Source of the DNA: Candidatus Tenderia electrophaga
GTDB lineage: Bacteria > Pseudomonadota > Gammaproteobacteria > Tenderiales > Tenderiaceae
NCBI GenBank assembly: GCA_001447805.1
Contig: CP013099.1
Span: forward strand, 1-64,000
Direction of reading: 5' to 3'
Length of the DNA: 64,000 nt
Part shown: piece by piece, positions 1-7,576 of the stretch
How positions within the stretch are numbered: the first letter of the stretch is position 1
Layout of the letters: every line of letters starts with the position of its first letter
Position numbers and translations under genes: made by a program
The notes under the pieces: model-generated
What the model saw: the letters and a program-made list of their open reading frames with translations, nothing else
What the model was told of the DNA's origin: nothing
Databases searched by the model: none

Positions 1-1
1 G

Positions 2-253
2 ATTATTTCAGAAGGCAGTAAGGCCAACGCTGTTTCCGTCGGGGTCTATAAAAGCGAAGCGCTGGGCCAAGAGCGCCTCGATTCATTGCGCGAGCTCGGC
101 TACACGGCCAGGCAGGAACCCCTGTTTCGCACTCAGGCGCAATATTGGCTAGAGCTGGAGCTCATGAAGAGCACCCAGATCCCCGAGACCCTTTGGCGCG
201 AAGTCACCGCCGGCTATCCCAACATCCAACAGCTGCGGCACAAGTGTAACTAG
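2..253 (+). CDS. SPOR-domain protein, C-terminal part
   Basis: Only the last 83 codons are in the window; the reading frame begins at base 2 and ends at a TAG at 251-253. The segment reads NAVSVGVYKSEALGQERL followed by RELGYTARQEPLFR, the pattern of a SPOR (sporulation-related) domain, which binds denuded glycan strands of septal peptidoglycan. The tail after the SPOR fold (about 35 residues, ending LRHKCN) is polar. N-terminal anchor and full architecture are outside the window, so the specific protein (FtsN-, DamX- or DedD-like) cannot be named. Confidence 0.75.
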   Translation: MISEGSKANAVSVGVYKSEALGQERLDSLRELGYTARQEPLFRTQAQYWLELELMKSTQIPETLWREVTAGYPNIQQLRHKCN

Positions 254-296
254 TTTGGAATCCGCGGCGGCGTTGAGCTGTCCGGGTCTGGCCTGG

Positions 297-325
297 TGGC
301 GTTTTTTGGGCGGGTCGGTTAAAAT
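297..325 (+). promoter_or_regulatory. Putative tRNA-Thr promoter
   Basis: TAAAAT at 320-325 is a good -10 hexamer placed about 13 bases before the mature tRNA 5' end, followed by a GC-rich discriminator (GCGCGCTCG) typical of stringently controlled stable-RNA promoters. The -35 element around 297-302 is poor. Inference from sequence only. Confidence 0.35.
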
Positions 326-338
326 GCGCGCTCGCGTT

Positions 339-414
339 GCTGGCGTAGCTCAGCTGGTAGAGCAGCTGATTTGTAATCAGCCGGTCGTAGGTTCGAATCC
401 TATCGCCAGCTCCA
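339..414 (+). tRNA. tRNA-Thr (anticodon TGT)
   Basis: A 76-base cloverleaf with CCA encoded at 412-414. The acceptor stem GCTGGCG/CGCCAGC pairs fully, the D arm reads AGCTCAGCTGGTAGAGC, the anticodon stem GCTGA/TCAGC encloses loop TTTGTAA with anticodon TGT (reads ACA), and the T arm has GTTCGAATCC. A rho-independent terminator follows directly, so it is a monocistronic unit. Confidence 0.97.
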
Positions 415-422
415 GAAAGATT

Positions 423-456
423 AAGGACTTAGTCTGAACAGGCTAAGTCCTTTTTT
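423..456 (+). terminator. Rho-independent terminator after tRNA-Thr
   Basis: Perfect 10-bp stem AAGGACTTAG / CTAAGTCCTT with a 10-base loop followed by a run of T to 456. It lies 9 bases downstream of the tRNA CCA. Confidence 0.9.
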
Positions 457-566
457 GGTTTTAAGCGCTTTATGCCGTTGTCGGGCCCTCTCGTTTGTTT
501 ATATGCATACCTTAGAAGAATGCATGCCTTGGGGTGCATGGCTTGTCCATGGCGATCTCCGAACGA

Positions 567-597
567 GAAAAAAAAGCCCGCGCAAAGGCGGGCTGAT
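567..597 (-). terminator. Terminator of the small minus-strand operon
   Basis: On the minus strand the stem AGCCCGC / GCGGGCT (loop CTTTGC) is followed by eight T. It lies about 20 bases after the stop of the small membrane-protein gene ending at 617 and marks the end of that two-gene minus-strand unit. Confidence 0.85.
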
Positions 598-616
598 GGC
601 ACTGCATTGAGGCTTC

Positions 617-853
617 TTATCGTCCTCTTCCCCCCAACGGACTTACGGTGGCTGATGCTCGGCGCGGCTGGCGGCTGGCGGCTGGCGGCTGGCGGCTGTG
701 GCTCTGTGTGGGTTTGTTGCTTGGCTTGGGTCGGTATTGATTCTGATTCGTTAGGGCGGAGCATTGGGGCCGGTTGTGGATCAGCAAGCCGATGGCGAGG
801 ATCGCGCTGGCCAGTAACAGCGCGCCGAGGTAGATCATGCCCGCTTCACACAT
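617..853 (-). CDS. Small membrane protein, phage-module type
   Basis: 78 codons encoding a predicted small inner-membrane protein: a single hydrophobic segment at residues 6-25 (MIYLGALLLASAILAIGLL), then a polar, Ser/Gln/Pro-rich tail. The ATG at 853 overlaps the end of the upstream HTH gene, so the two are probably translationally coupled, and a strong terminator follows 20 bases after the stop. The tail is encoded by five perfect copies of a 7-base unit (664-698); because 7 is not a multiple of 3, a change in copy number would change the frame of the C-terminus. No family recognised. The arrangement (HTH gene, then a one-TM mini-protein, opposite a divergent regulator) resembles filamentous-phage early modules, but that is inference. 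Confidence 0.5.
   Translation of the reverse strand: MCEAGMIYLGALLLASAILAIGLLIHNRPQCSALTNQNQYRPKPSNKPTQSHSRQPPAASRQPRRASATVSPLGGRGR
664..698. repeat. 7-bp tandem repeat, 5 copies
   Basis: Five perfect consecutive copies of GCGGCTG, lying inside the C-terminal coding part of the small membrane-protein gene on the minus strand. Unit length is not divisible by three, so slippage would shift the reading frame. Confidence 0.9.
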
Positions 854-1058
854 GGCGTTGTCCCTTTTGATCCATACATTCTTCCGCCAACAGGGCGATA
901 TTCACCAGCCGATGCTTGCCCAGTTTCATGGAGGGGAGATAGCCTTTGTCTATCCAGCCGTTAACGACACCGACATCGACCCCGACCAGGTCCGCGAACT
1001 TACCTTTTTCCATGACCGGAACGTTTACTTGACGGGATACATTCCCTGGTGTTTTCAT
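846..1058 (-). CDS. Small helix-turn-helix DNA-binding protein
   Basis: 70 codons if started at the ATG at 1058 (an upstream in-frame ATG at 1136 would add 26 residues of unlikely Cys/aromatic-rich sequence). The core FADLVGVDVGVVNGWIDKG followed by YLPSMKLGKHRLVNI is a compact winged/MerR-like helix-turn-helix of the type found in phage and island regulators (excisionase- or Cro-sized). Its stop overlaps the start of the downstream small membrane-protein gene. It is transcribed divergently from the regulator gene at 1196, and the AT-rich gap between them holds repeated ATTGCAATAAT-like motifs that may be shared operators. Exact family not recognised. Confidence 0.6.
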   Translation of the reverse strand: MKTPGNVSRQVNVPVMEKGKFADLVGVDVGVVNGWIDKGYLPSMKLGKHRLVNIALLAEECMDQKGQRHV

Positions 1059-1076
1059 ACCGTTGTCCCACAATTT

Positions 1077-1179
1077 ATTGCAATAATGACCTGTGAATAA
1101 AACAATGCAATAATTACATTGAAGTGATTTCAGCATAGCTGTGGGGTGGTGTCAACAGAATCGAGGTAATTATTTCAAT
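1077..1179. promoter_or_regulatory. Putative shared operator region between divergent regulators
   Basis: TGCAATAAT occurs at 1079-1087 and again at 1106-1114 (27 bases apart), and an inverted near-copy ATTATTTCAAT lies at 1169-1179. The region is AT-rich and separates two divergent DNA-binding-protein genes, the classical place for repressor sites. No footprint data; inference. Confidence 0.4.
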
Positions 1180-1195
1180 GCGTCCGTGGTGGTGA

Positions 1196-1465
1196 ATGAA
1201 AGAGAGATTGCAGGAAATCATCAGGTGGTCCGGTATGAAGCCCAAGCAACTGGAGGAGGCCACCGGTCTCGATAGAAATATCTGGATCAGTCTGAGGTAC
1301 GGACGCCAGCGCGTTAATGAAGATCACATCGAGGCGGTCAAACAGCTTTGGCCGCAATTCAGCTATTGGCTAGTCACGGGGGAAACCATACCGGAAGCGG
1401 GTCAGGTCAGTCCCGCTGAGTTAAACACTTATCCAAAGGTCGCGGAGGATAAGGCCGAGTACTGA
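1196..1465 (+). CDS. Small phage-type transcriptional regulator
   Basis: 89 residues. The start is chosen for GGTGGTGA immediately upstream of the ATG. The N-terminal half (RLQEIIRWSGMKPKQLEEAT, then GLDRNIWISLRYGRQRVNED) is an all-helical Cro/CI-like HTH; the second half (LWPQFSYWLVTGE) is the motif usual in short repressors of prophages and integrated filamentous phages. The C-terminal 25 residues are polar. It faces the 846-1058 HTH gene divergently, as in RstR-type phage switches. No integrase, coat or Zot-like gene is present nearby, so if phage-derived the module is a remnant or a domesticated switch. Confidence 0.6.
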   Translation: MKERLQEIIRWSGMKPKQLEEATGLDRNIWISLRYGRQRVNEDHIEAVKQLWPQFSYWLVTGETIPEAGQVSPAELNTYPKVAEDKAEY

Positions 1466-1577
1466 CGGCGATCGCGTGGGCGGTGCAGCTGCGCCCAAGC
1501 TTGCCGTTAAACTGCAGTGAGCCGCGCGTATTTCAGGGGCTCTTAATATTTTCGCGTCGTACGCCGGATTTCCTTGT

Positions 1578-2999
1578 ATGCCAAAACCCAGTATTAGAAC
1601 GATCACCGTCAAAAGCCTGCTCAATGTCTTGCTGACTGTCGCCATCGTGACCCTAGTCATCACTGCCTATAACTTTCGTGCGCTATCCAAGAAGGCCGTC
1701 GAAAATCAGGCGCTGGCCCATGCCGAGTTGGTCAAGGCCGGACTCACGGCGCATATGAAGGCCGGCATCATGGAGATGCGTGATTATTACCTGGAAGAGA
1801 TCGAGCAACTGCACAATGTCAGCGAGCTGTACATCATCCGCGGTGAAAATGTCACGCGTCAGTTTGGTCCCGGCAACCTAGAGTGGGAACGCACGGAACT
1901 GGATGACAGTGCGCGGCAGGCGTTTCACCGCAAAGAGCCGATATTCGAACTGGATGAGTTCTCTTGGACCCCGGCCATCCGTGTCACGATCCCGTATATC
2001 GCCACTAGTGAAGGCAATCTGAATTGCTTGGTCTGCCACACGGTGGATGAGGGCGCCGTGTTAGGCGGCGTGGTGATAGAAATGGACGTTACCGAATACC
2101 GCAATCAGGCCGCCTGGGTGATCGCCGCGATACTGCTGATCTCTCTGTTGGCGCTGCTGCTGGTGATTGTCAATACGTCCCGGACGATCCGTTCTTACGT
2201 ACAAGTGCCGCTGGAGGAACTGGTTGAAAACGCCATGCTGTCCTACCGTAGCCGCCAGCCGGTGCCGGCGGACAGATTCAATACCGAGGAATTCTCCAAG
2301 GTGGCGGACGAGTTCAACCTATTCAACTCCCGCATTATTGCCCACCAGGAAGAGCTGCGCCGCAAGAATCAACAGCTGCTCGATCTGAACGACGAGATCG
2401 ATAGCACCCTGCGCGAAACGGTTTTCACCATGGGGGTGATCGAAGAGCAACGTTCCAAGGAGACCGCCAATCACACCAAGCGTGTCACGCTCTATGCCAA
2501 GGTGCTGGCTGAGAAACTGGGGCTGGCGCGCGAGCAGGTCGAGCTGCTTGTCGCCGCCTCGCCTTTGCACGATATCGGCAAGCTGGGCATTCCCGACGAG
2601 GTATTGCTAAAACCCGGCTTGTTCGATGAGCACGAGCGCAGGATAATGGAGAATCATCCGCGCATCGGCTATGAAATGCTCAAGCATTCCAGGCGCGATA
2701 TCCTGATGGCGGCCGGCACCATCGCCTATCAGCACCATGAAAAGTGGGATGGTAGCGGCTATCCGCGTGGGCTCAAGGGTGAGGAGATTCACATCTTCGG
2801 GCGCATCGTGGCGGTGGCCGATGTCTTTGACGCGCTTTATTCGCCGCGCCTCTATAAGCAGCCATGGCCGCTGGATGAAGTAATCGACTGGATTAGAAAT
2901 GAGCGCGGTAAGCATTTCGATCCCGCCCTGGTCGACATTTTTCTGGACAACGTGGATGAATTCGTGGCGATCTATGATCGCTTTCCGGCGGATGATTAA
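1578..2999 (+). CDS. Membrane heme-sensor HD-GYP phosphodiesterase
   Basis: 473 residues; predicted cyclic-di-GMP phosphodiesterase. Order: TM helix at about 12-31; periplasmic region at about 35-175 ending in a c-type heme site CLVCH at C150-C153-H154 (a Tll0287/DUF3365-like heme sensor fold is likely); second TM at about 178-198; HAMP-like linker and coiled coil to about 275; HD-GYP domain from about 285. HD residues are HDIGKLGIP (H331, D332), further metal ligands lie in NHPRIGYEML and YQHHEKWDG, and the GYP signature is G394-Y395-P396, so the domain looks catalytically complete. The periplasmic covalent heme suggests redox, NO or O2 sensing coupled to c-di-GMP breakdown; that is inference. 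ppiC follows 24 bases downstream and may be co-transcribed. Confidence 0.9.
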   Translation: MPKPSIRTITVKSLLNVLLTVAIVTLVITAYNFRALSKKAVENQALAHAELVKAGLTAHMKAGIMEMRDYYLEEIEQLHNVSELYIIRGENVTRQFGPGNLEWERTELDDSARQAFHRKEPIFELDEFSWTPAIRVTIPYIATSEGNLNCLVCHTVDEGAVLGGVVIEMDVTEYRNQAAWVIAAILLISLLALLLVIVNTSRTIRSYVQVPLEELVENAMLSYRSRQPVPADRFNTEEFSKVADEFNLFNSRIIAHQEELRRKNQQLLDLNDEIDSTLRETVFTMGVIEEQRSKETANHTKRVTLYAKVLAEKLGLAREQVELLVAASPLHDIGKLGIPDEVLLKPGLFDEHERRIMENHPRIGYEMLKHSRRDILMAAGTIAYQHHEKWDGSGYPRGLKGEEIHIFGRIVAVADVFDALYSPRLYKQPWPLDEVIDWIRNERGKHFDPALVDIFLDNVDEFVAIYDRFPADD

Positions 3000-3023
3000 T
3001 TGTTAAAAAATGGGAGAAAGATT

Positions 3024-3305
3024 GTGGCAACAGCAACGGCAAGACATTTACTGGTAGAAACAGAAGCACAGTGCAATGACATCAAGGCGCAGATCGAAGC
3101 GGGGGCGGATTTCGCCGAGCTGGCCAAGCAACATTCCAAGTGTCCGTCCGGACAGCAGGGCGGTGATTTGGGCGAGTTCGGCAAAGGCATGATGGTGCCC
3201 GAGTTCGACCAGGTGGTGTTCAGCGCACCCATCAACGAGGTGCAAGGGCCGGTGAAGACCCAATTTGGATATCATCTGCTGGAAGTCACCGATCGTAAAG
3301 ACTAG
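3024..3305 (+). CDS. ppiC: Peptidyl-prolyl cis-trans isomerase C (parvulin)
   Basis: 93 residues, the same length as E. coli PpiC, when started at the GTG at 3024, which has GGGAGAAAG 4-12 bases upstream; a longer TTG start at 3000 would give an implausible extension. Cytoplasmic parvulin that catalyses cis-trans isomerisation of X-Pro bonds. Family landmarks are visible: ARHLLVETE at the N-terminus, GADFAELAKQHSKCPSG, GGDLGEFGKGMMVPEFDQVV, and the terminal FGYHLLEV. A perfect palindromic terminator follows. Confidence 0.95.
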   Translation: MATATARHLLVETEAQCNDIKAQIEAGADFAELAKQHSKCPSGQQGGDLGEFGKGMMVPEFDQVVFSAPINEVQGPVKTQFGYHLLEVTDRKD

Positions 3306-3324
3306 TCCAGCTCGCTTTGACGCT

Positions 3325-3356
3325 AAAGGCCGGCCTGTTTAAACAGGCCGGCCTTT
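3325..3356. terminator. Bidirectional terminator between ppiC and the hydrolase gene
   Basis: A perfect 32-base palindrome (AAAGGCCGGCCTGTTT and its complement) between two convergent genes; flanked by A/T on both sides, so it can terminate transcription from either direction. Confidence 0.85.
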
Positions 3357-3357
3357 T

Positions 3358-4191
3358 CTATGGCTGCGTCACCGACTCCAGATAGTCCAGCAGGCGCTGG
3401 CGTTGTTCCGGCCGAAAGAAGACACTGATATGCTGCCCATTCGGCACGCGCCAGAGCTGCTTCGGCTGCTTGGCCGCCTTGTACAGCAATTCGCCATGGT
3501 GGGCCGGCACAATCCGGTCCTCCTCGCTGTACACCAGTAACAGGGGGATGGGCGCGATCTTGGGCGCAGCATCGATCGGGGCATATGCAGCCGACACCGT
3601 CCAGGACAAGGGATACTGAAACGGCCAGGTGAGCCAAAAGGCGCTCAGCTTTTCGCGCGCGATACGGCGGTAACCGGCAAACGCGCTCTCGGCGATCAGG
3701 GCGTCAATGTGTTCACGGTACTGGCTGTGGGCCACGGCATAAATGGCGATGGATGCACCAATGCTTTGTCCGTAAACAATGATGGGCGTATGGTCCGTCT
3801 CCTCCATCTTAACTATCTGTTCGATGGCTGCCTCGGCATCGCGTATCACCCCATGCAGTTCCGGCACGCCGCCCGATTTGCCGTAGCCGCGGTAATCAAA
3901 CAGCAAAACGTTATAACCCTCGGCCGGCAACCAATGAACACTGCCGATATGGGTGCTGATGTTTTCCGCATTGCCGTGTAGAAATAGCGTGGAACCGCGC
4001 GCCGCACCCTCGGCCGGCAGGAACCAGCCATGCAGCTTGGTGCCGTCGCTGGACTCAAACTCAACCTCGCGATACTGCAAACCGATATCCGCCGGTGTGC
4101 GCACCAGCCGCTCCATGGGGATGAAAAACATATTGCTGCAACCCTGCAACAGGCTGATTGACACCATCAGCAGCAGGGCGGGGCGCAGCAT
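3358..4191 (-). CDS. Alpha/beta-hydrolase lipoprotein
   Basis: 277 residues from the ATG at 4191, which overlaps the TGA of the upstream gene (TGATG), so translation is probably coupled; a longer frame to 4260 would run inside that gene. N-terminal signal peptide with lipobox LLQGC (Cys18). Fold landmarks: oxyanion loop LFLHGNAEN, nucleophile elbow YGQSIGAS (Ser of GxSxG), acidic residue in YSEEDRIVP and catalytic His in PNGQHISVF. It belongs to the BEM46/ABHD13-like serine hydrolases; substrate unknown. A lipid-anchored envelope hydrolase working with the DUF4105 protein encoded by the coupled gene is inference. Confidence 0.88.
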   Translation of the reverse strand: MLRPALLLMVSISLLQGCSNMFFIPMERLVRTPADIGLQYREVEFESSDGTKLHGWFLPAEGAARGSTLFLHGNAENISTHIGSVHWLPAEGYNVLLFDYRGYGKSGGVPELHGVIRDAEAAIEQIVKMEETDHTPIIVYGQSIGASIAIYAVAHSQYREHIDALIAESAFAGYRRIAREKLSAFWLTWPFQYPLSWTVSAAYAPIDAAPKIAPIPLLLVYSEEDRIVPAHHGELLYKAAKQPKQLWRVPNGQHISVFFRPEQRQRLLDYLESVTQP

Positions 4192-6092
4192 CAGAAGAAG
4201 TGCTGCCAGCTGAGATTGAAATTGTTGAACTCGCCGTCCAGTTCGCGCTGACGGGTCCATTCCATGCGCAGGGTATTGGCTTTGTTGAGGCTATAACGTT
4301 GCTCCAGGCCGAGGCGTTTTTCAGTATGCACCTCGCCGGCCGTGTAGTCTGTGCTGTGGGCGAACAGGTGCAGGGCCCAGTCCGGCCTGAGCTCCGCCAG
4401 CAGGCCGATGGAGCCGCCGGCACCCGCGGCATACCCCTTGCGCAATTCTTTCGCTTCGGCATCGATGCCCAGCTTGAGCAGGGCATAGGCGATGCTGTGT
4501 GCGCTCGGCGCCCAGCTCATTCCGGCGCCGCCGTTGACGGTGGCGAGCATGCGGTTGTGCTGCTGGCCGTGCTTGCGCGTCAGGCCGAAATCAAACTGCC
4601 AGGAGATGGGCGTGCTGATATCAGAAACCGGGGTCAGCGAGATGATGTTTACCGGTTTGAAATATTGCAGTCGGGTGGTGTCGGCCTGATTGTTATGGCG
4701 CAGCGCCAGATTGAAAAATTCGATCTGCGCACCGCGCGAATAGCCGGGCGTGGGATCGAGCAGATCATGATAGGCCGGGCGCAACTCCAATTGCTGATAG
4801 TAAGCGCCGTCTTCGCGGCCTACGCTGAGTGAGCTGCGCGCGGTGCCATGGCCTTGATCCGGACGGGTGTCCGCCGGCACCTTGATCTCCGGGCGGCTGA
4901 CCGGCAGGGCGCTGCGTGCCTGCAATAAACGATGCAGCTGCCGGTCATTGTCATCGCGGTGGTAATCGGCGTATTCATGGGCCAGCTCCAACACCTCGGC
5001 GCGCGTCGCCAAGGGCAGCGCGGTGATGGCTTCGTCCGCCGGTCGCAGTTCTCCCAGGGCCAGGTTGCGAATGTCATTAATGCGGGCCGGGTCCAGCCCG
5101 CTCATACGATATTGAAGTACGGCGTGGCGCGACGGGCGGTAAACGACGTTCTCCACCAAGCCGGCCCGCTCGGTGACACGCACCGTGTCGGAGGGTATGG
5201 CCCAGACGTCGAAGCGCACGGTGAGCTGCAGCTCCGGGCGGGCGGTTTCGATTAACGACAGCAGGTGGTAGGAACAATTCTCGTCGAAAAAGAAATAGTC
5301 GAACCAGATGCCGCGCAGCTCCCAGGCATGTTGCAGCATGGTGCGGGTTTCCGCCGGCGTCAGGTTGAGTTGATATTCCCAGATGTCGCGGTTTTCCATG
5401 TCGCTGTATTCGCGCACCTTGAGGTAATAGGGCAGAACGGAAAAAGTGCCGGGGTAGCCGCCCAGCAGGCCCTTGAGGGCAAAGGCCAGACCGCCGTCAT
5501 TACCGGTATCGGCGCCGAAGTTGATGGCATAGGCTAGCAGGCGGGTCTGTTCGGTTTGGCCCGCGGCGTCGATACGCAGCAGGGTATGACCGAACATGGA
5601 GGCCGGACTGTTGATATAGGCGGTGGGAAACACCAGGGTCACCCCCTGCGGATTGAGCGCCGCCAACCACTCTTCAAAGCGCCAGCAGCCGTGTTCGGGC
5701 AGGCGCTCCGGATCAAACCCCAGCGCGTGCTTAAGCCAGTGATAGCGGGCCACGAATAAACACTGGGGATGCAGGTGCTGCGCATCCCGGTCGGTAGGAA
5801 AGGCTTCGAAGAAGGCCGCCAGCGTGGCCTCCAGCTCCGCCGCCGGATCGGTCTTGCCGGTCTCGGCCAGGAAGAAGCGCGGCGCATCCACCTGGCTCTT
5901 GAAACTGCCGGGTATCAGACCGGGTTTATAGTGGAGCAGCTTGTGCCACTCGGGTCGCTGGTGCAGCTGTTGCGCGCGTGCCGCCTGGATCAACTCATCG
6001 AGATACGCGGGGGTTGCGGCGGCGGCCGGCGTCGGCAGTGCGACACAAACCAGGCTAAGCAGGCAAAACAACAAGCGTGGAAAGGCAGGCAC
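4191..6092 (-). CDS. Periplasmic DUF4105 (Lnb-type) protein
   Basis: 633 residues with an N-terminal signal peptide ending PTPAAAA (about residue 26). The central region carries the DUF4105/Lnb N-terminal periplasmic domain: ASMFGHTLLRID, AYAINFG, FDYFFFDENCSYHLLSLIE, with the conserved His and Cys expected for a papain-like NlpC/P60-type nucleophile pair. The C-terminal third (from about 430) alternates short beta strands with aromatic ends and finishes NLSWQHFF, typical of an outer-membrane-barrel-like region. Related Lnb proteins in Gram-positives act in lipoprotein N-acylation, but for the proteobacterial family the role is not settled. Co-translated with the downstream lipoprotein hydrolase. 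Confidence 0.88.
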   Translation of the reverse strand: MPAFPRLLFCLLSLVCVALPTPAAAATPAYLDELIQAARAQQLHQRPEWHKLLHYKPGLIPGSFKSQVDAPRFFLAETGKTDPAAELEATLAAFFEAFPTDRDAQHLHPQCLFVARYHWLKHALGFDPERLPEHGCWRFEEWLAALNPQGVTLVFPTAYINSPASMFGHTLLRIDAAGQTEQTRLLAYAINFGADTGNDGGLAFALKGLLGGYPGTFSVLPYYLKVREYSDMENRDIWEYQLNLTPAETRTMLQHAWELRGIWFDYFFFDENCSYHLLSLIETARPELQLTVRFDVWAIPSDTVRVTERAGLVENVVYRPSRHAVLQYRMSGLDPARINDIRNLALGELRPADEAITALPLATRAEVLELAHEYADYHRDDNDRQLHRLLQARSALPVSRPEIKVPADTRPDQGHGTARSSLSVGREDGAYYQQLELRPAYHDLLDPTPGYSRGAQIEFFNLALRHNNQADTTRLQYFKPVNIISLTPVSDISTPISWQFDFGLTRKHGQQHNRMLATVNGGAGMSWAPSAHSIAYALLKLGIDAEAKELRKGYAAGAGGSIGLLAELRPDWALHLFAHSTDYTAGEVHTEKRLGLEQRYSLNKANTLRMEWTRQRELDGEFNNFNLSWQHFF

Positions 6093-6131
6093 TGCGAGCT
6101 CTCTTGGGTTGGGTTGTTGTGTACAGGGTGT

Positions 6132-6169
6132 TTAGAAAAAAATATGCCCGGCGGGATCTCCGCCGGGCA
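6132..6169 (-). terminator. Terminator of the DUF3015 gene
   Basis: On the minus strand: stem GCCCGGCGG / CCGCCGGGC with loop AGAT and then a run of T. It lies 30 bases after the DUF3015 stop and about 40 bases upstream of the DUF4105 start, separating the two units. Confidence 0.9.
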
Positions 6170-6197
6170 CGTGCACTGCAGTTTGTCGACCGAGTAC

Positions 6198-6689
6198 TTA
6201 GATGGCGGTCGCGTACTTGCTCAGCTCGGCATCGGCGGCGACCACGTCACGCAGAGAGGTTTGGATCTCGGCGGCGCTGACATCGCTGCTGGGGAAGATG
6301 CGGGCAAAGTTTTCCTGGGTCAAACGATTGAACGCGACTTTGTCCTGGGCGTCCAGACCGATCAGCTCGGCCAGTACTTCCAGGGTCTCGCCTTGGCCGG
6401 CGGCGGTATCGCGGGCCAGGGCCTTTTTGTTGCCATCGATGAACATGGCGGTCTGCCATGAAGAGTTGACGGTACCGTCCTGAGTACAGCCTGAGGTACC
6501 CGAGGTGATGCCGAAAGTCTGGTTACCGAAGGTGCCGTTGGTGGTGACAGCCAGTGATTGGGGGACAATACCTGATTGTCCATCAAACACCTTTGAGCCC
6601 CAGCCGCATTCACCGACATTGGCGGCCATGGCGCCTGTTGAACCGATTGCAAAGAGTGCTGCGACGAATACTTGATTTTTCCGTTTCAT
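6198..6689 (-). CDS. Secreted DUF3015 family protein
   Basis: 163 residues from the ATG at 6689, with AGGGAGAA just upstream; an in-frame ATG at 6728 would place 13 polar residues before the signal peptide and is less likely. Signal peptide MKRKNQVFVAALFAIGSTGA with an AMA cleavage site. Mature part starts NVGECGWGSKVFDGQSG and contains SSWQTAMFIDGN and RDTAAGQGETLEVLAELIGL, characteristic of the DUF3015 family, two conserved Cys included. Periplasmic; no biochemical function is established for the family. Single gene with its own terminator. Confidence 0.88.
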   Translation of the reverse strand: MKRKNQVFVAALFAIGSTGAMAANVGECGWGSKVFDGQSGIVPQSLAVTTNGTFGNQTFGITSGTSGCTQDGTVNSSWQTAMFIDGNKKALARDTAAGQGETLEVLAELIGLDAQDKVAFNRLTQENFARIFPSSDVSAAEIQTSLRDVVAADAELSKYATAI

Positions 6690-6910
6690 GTTCTTGGTTC
6701 TCCCTCTGGGTTGTGTTTGGTACGTCACCTAAAAAAGCTGGTGTACCAGTGTCTTGTTATAACTACATGTCGTAATTAGGTCAAGCGGGCTCTGGATTAA
6801 GTTTTCTTGTGTAGTATATTAAGGATTGTTAATGCGTTTGGGCGAGGGCTTGATTATGACAAATCCCCTATTCCAGGATAGTCCAGTTAGATCGAGATGG
6901 GGGATTACCC

Positions 6911-7096
6911 ATGGGTGATGTGGTCAAATTCCGCAAACCGAAACTCAGTGACAAGCACAAGGGCAAAACCTTATGCAAGAGCGGATTTCATAAGTGGGAA
7001 GTGGTGCAAGAGAAACAGTTCGATGTGAAGCAGGGCCGGCTGGTGACGGTGTATCACTGTATTCGCTGTGGGGTGAAGAAGACTGAGGCGCGCTAG
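6911..7096 (+). CDS. Small zinc-ribbon-like protein
   Basis: 61-residue basic protein (GGGGGA 8-13 bases before the ATG). Cys and His are spaced like a small treble-clef or zinc ribbon: C-x4-H (LCKSGFHKW) near residue 24 and C-x2-C (HCIRCGVKK) near residue 53. Rich in Lys, so nucleic-acid contact is conceivable, but no function is known to me. Monocistronic, convergent with the next gene. Confidence 0.7.
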   Translation: MGDVVKFRKPKLSDKHKGKTLCKSGFHKWEVVQEKQFDVKQGRLVTVYHCIRCGVKKTEAR

Positions 7097-7120
7097 CGTG
7101 TGCGCGCGGATGGTCGGGCC

Positions 7121-7576
7121 TTAGTGGGTATAAATCTGCCACTCCTTGCGGTCCGCGAGACGATCAAAGCCCTTGATGCGCAGTTCGAATAAATCGTTGA
7201 GCCGGGCATACTGGTGATTGAGTAGTTTTACCCGCGCGTCGCTCTCCTCAATCATCTGCTCAGCCATCAATTCCACCAGCGCCATGTATAAACGATAGGA
7301 CTCAACGCTGTTTTGCGGGATGCCGGTGACATTGATGGTCAGAATAGACCTCAGAGTACGGTTGAGACCGACCAGCTCGCGGTGGTGGGCGCGGTGATAG
7401 TACAAATCGGCGACTGGCTGAGACTCGCATTGTGCGGCGATGGCGCGCAACTCACGCGCCGTATCTTGGGCCATGGAAAATTGTAGGCTGGTGCAGGGGG
7501 CACTCGCCTGAGGCGGGGTCGCCGTAATTGCGCACAGTAATCCAAACAATATCGCTGAGATGGCCTTGATTTGCAT
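7121..7576 (-). CDS. Small exported protein of unknown function
   Basis: 151 residues. N-terminal signal peptide (ISAILFGLLCAITATPPQAS, cleavage near SA-PC at about 26); a single Cys pair (PCTSLQF and AAQCESQ) may form a disulfide. The rest is helical and contains MALVELMAEQMIEESDARVK, suggestive of a helical bundle. Family not recognised. Stands alone on the minus strand, convergent with the zinc-ribbon gene. Confidence 0.65.
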   Translation of the reverse strand: MQIKAISAILFGLLCAITATPPQASAPCTSLQFSMAQDTARELRAIAAQCESQPVADLYYHRAHHRELVGLNRTLRSILTINVTGIPQNSVESYRLYMALVELMAEQMIEESDARVKLLNHQYARLNDLFELRIKGFDRLADRKEWQIYTH

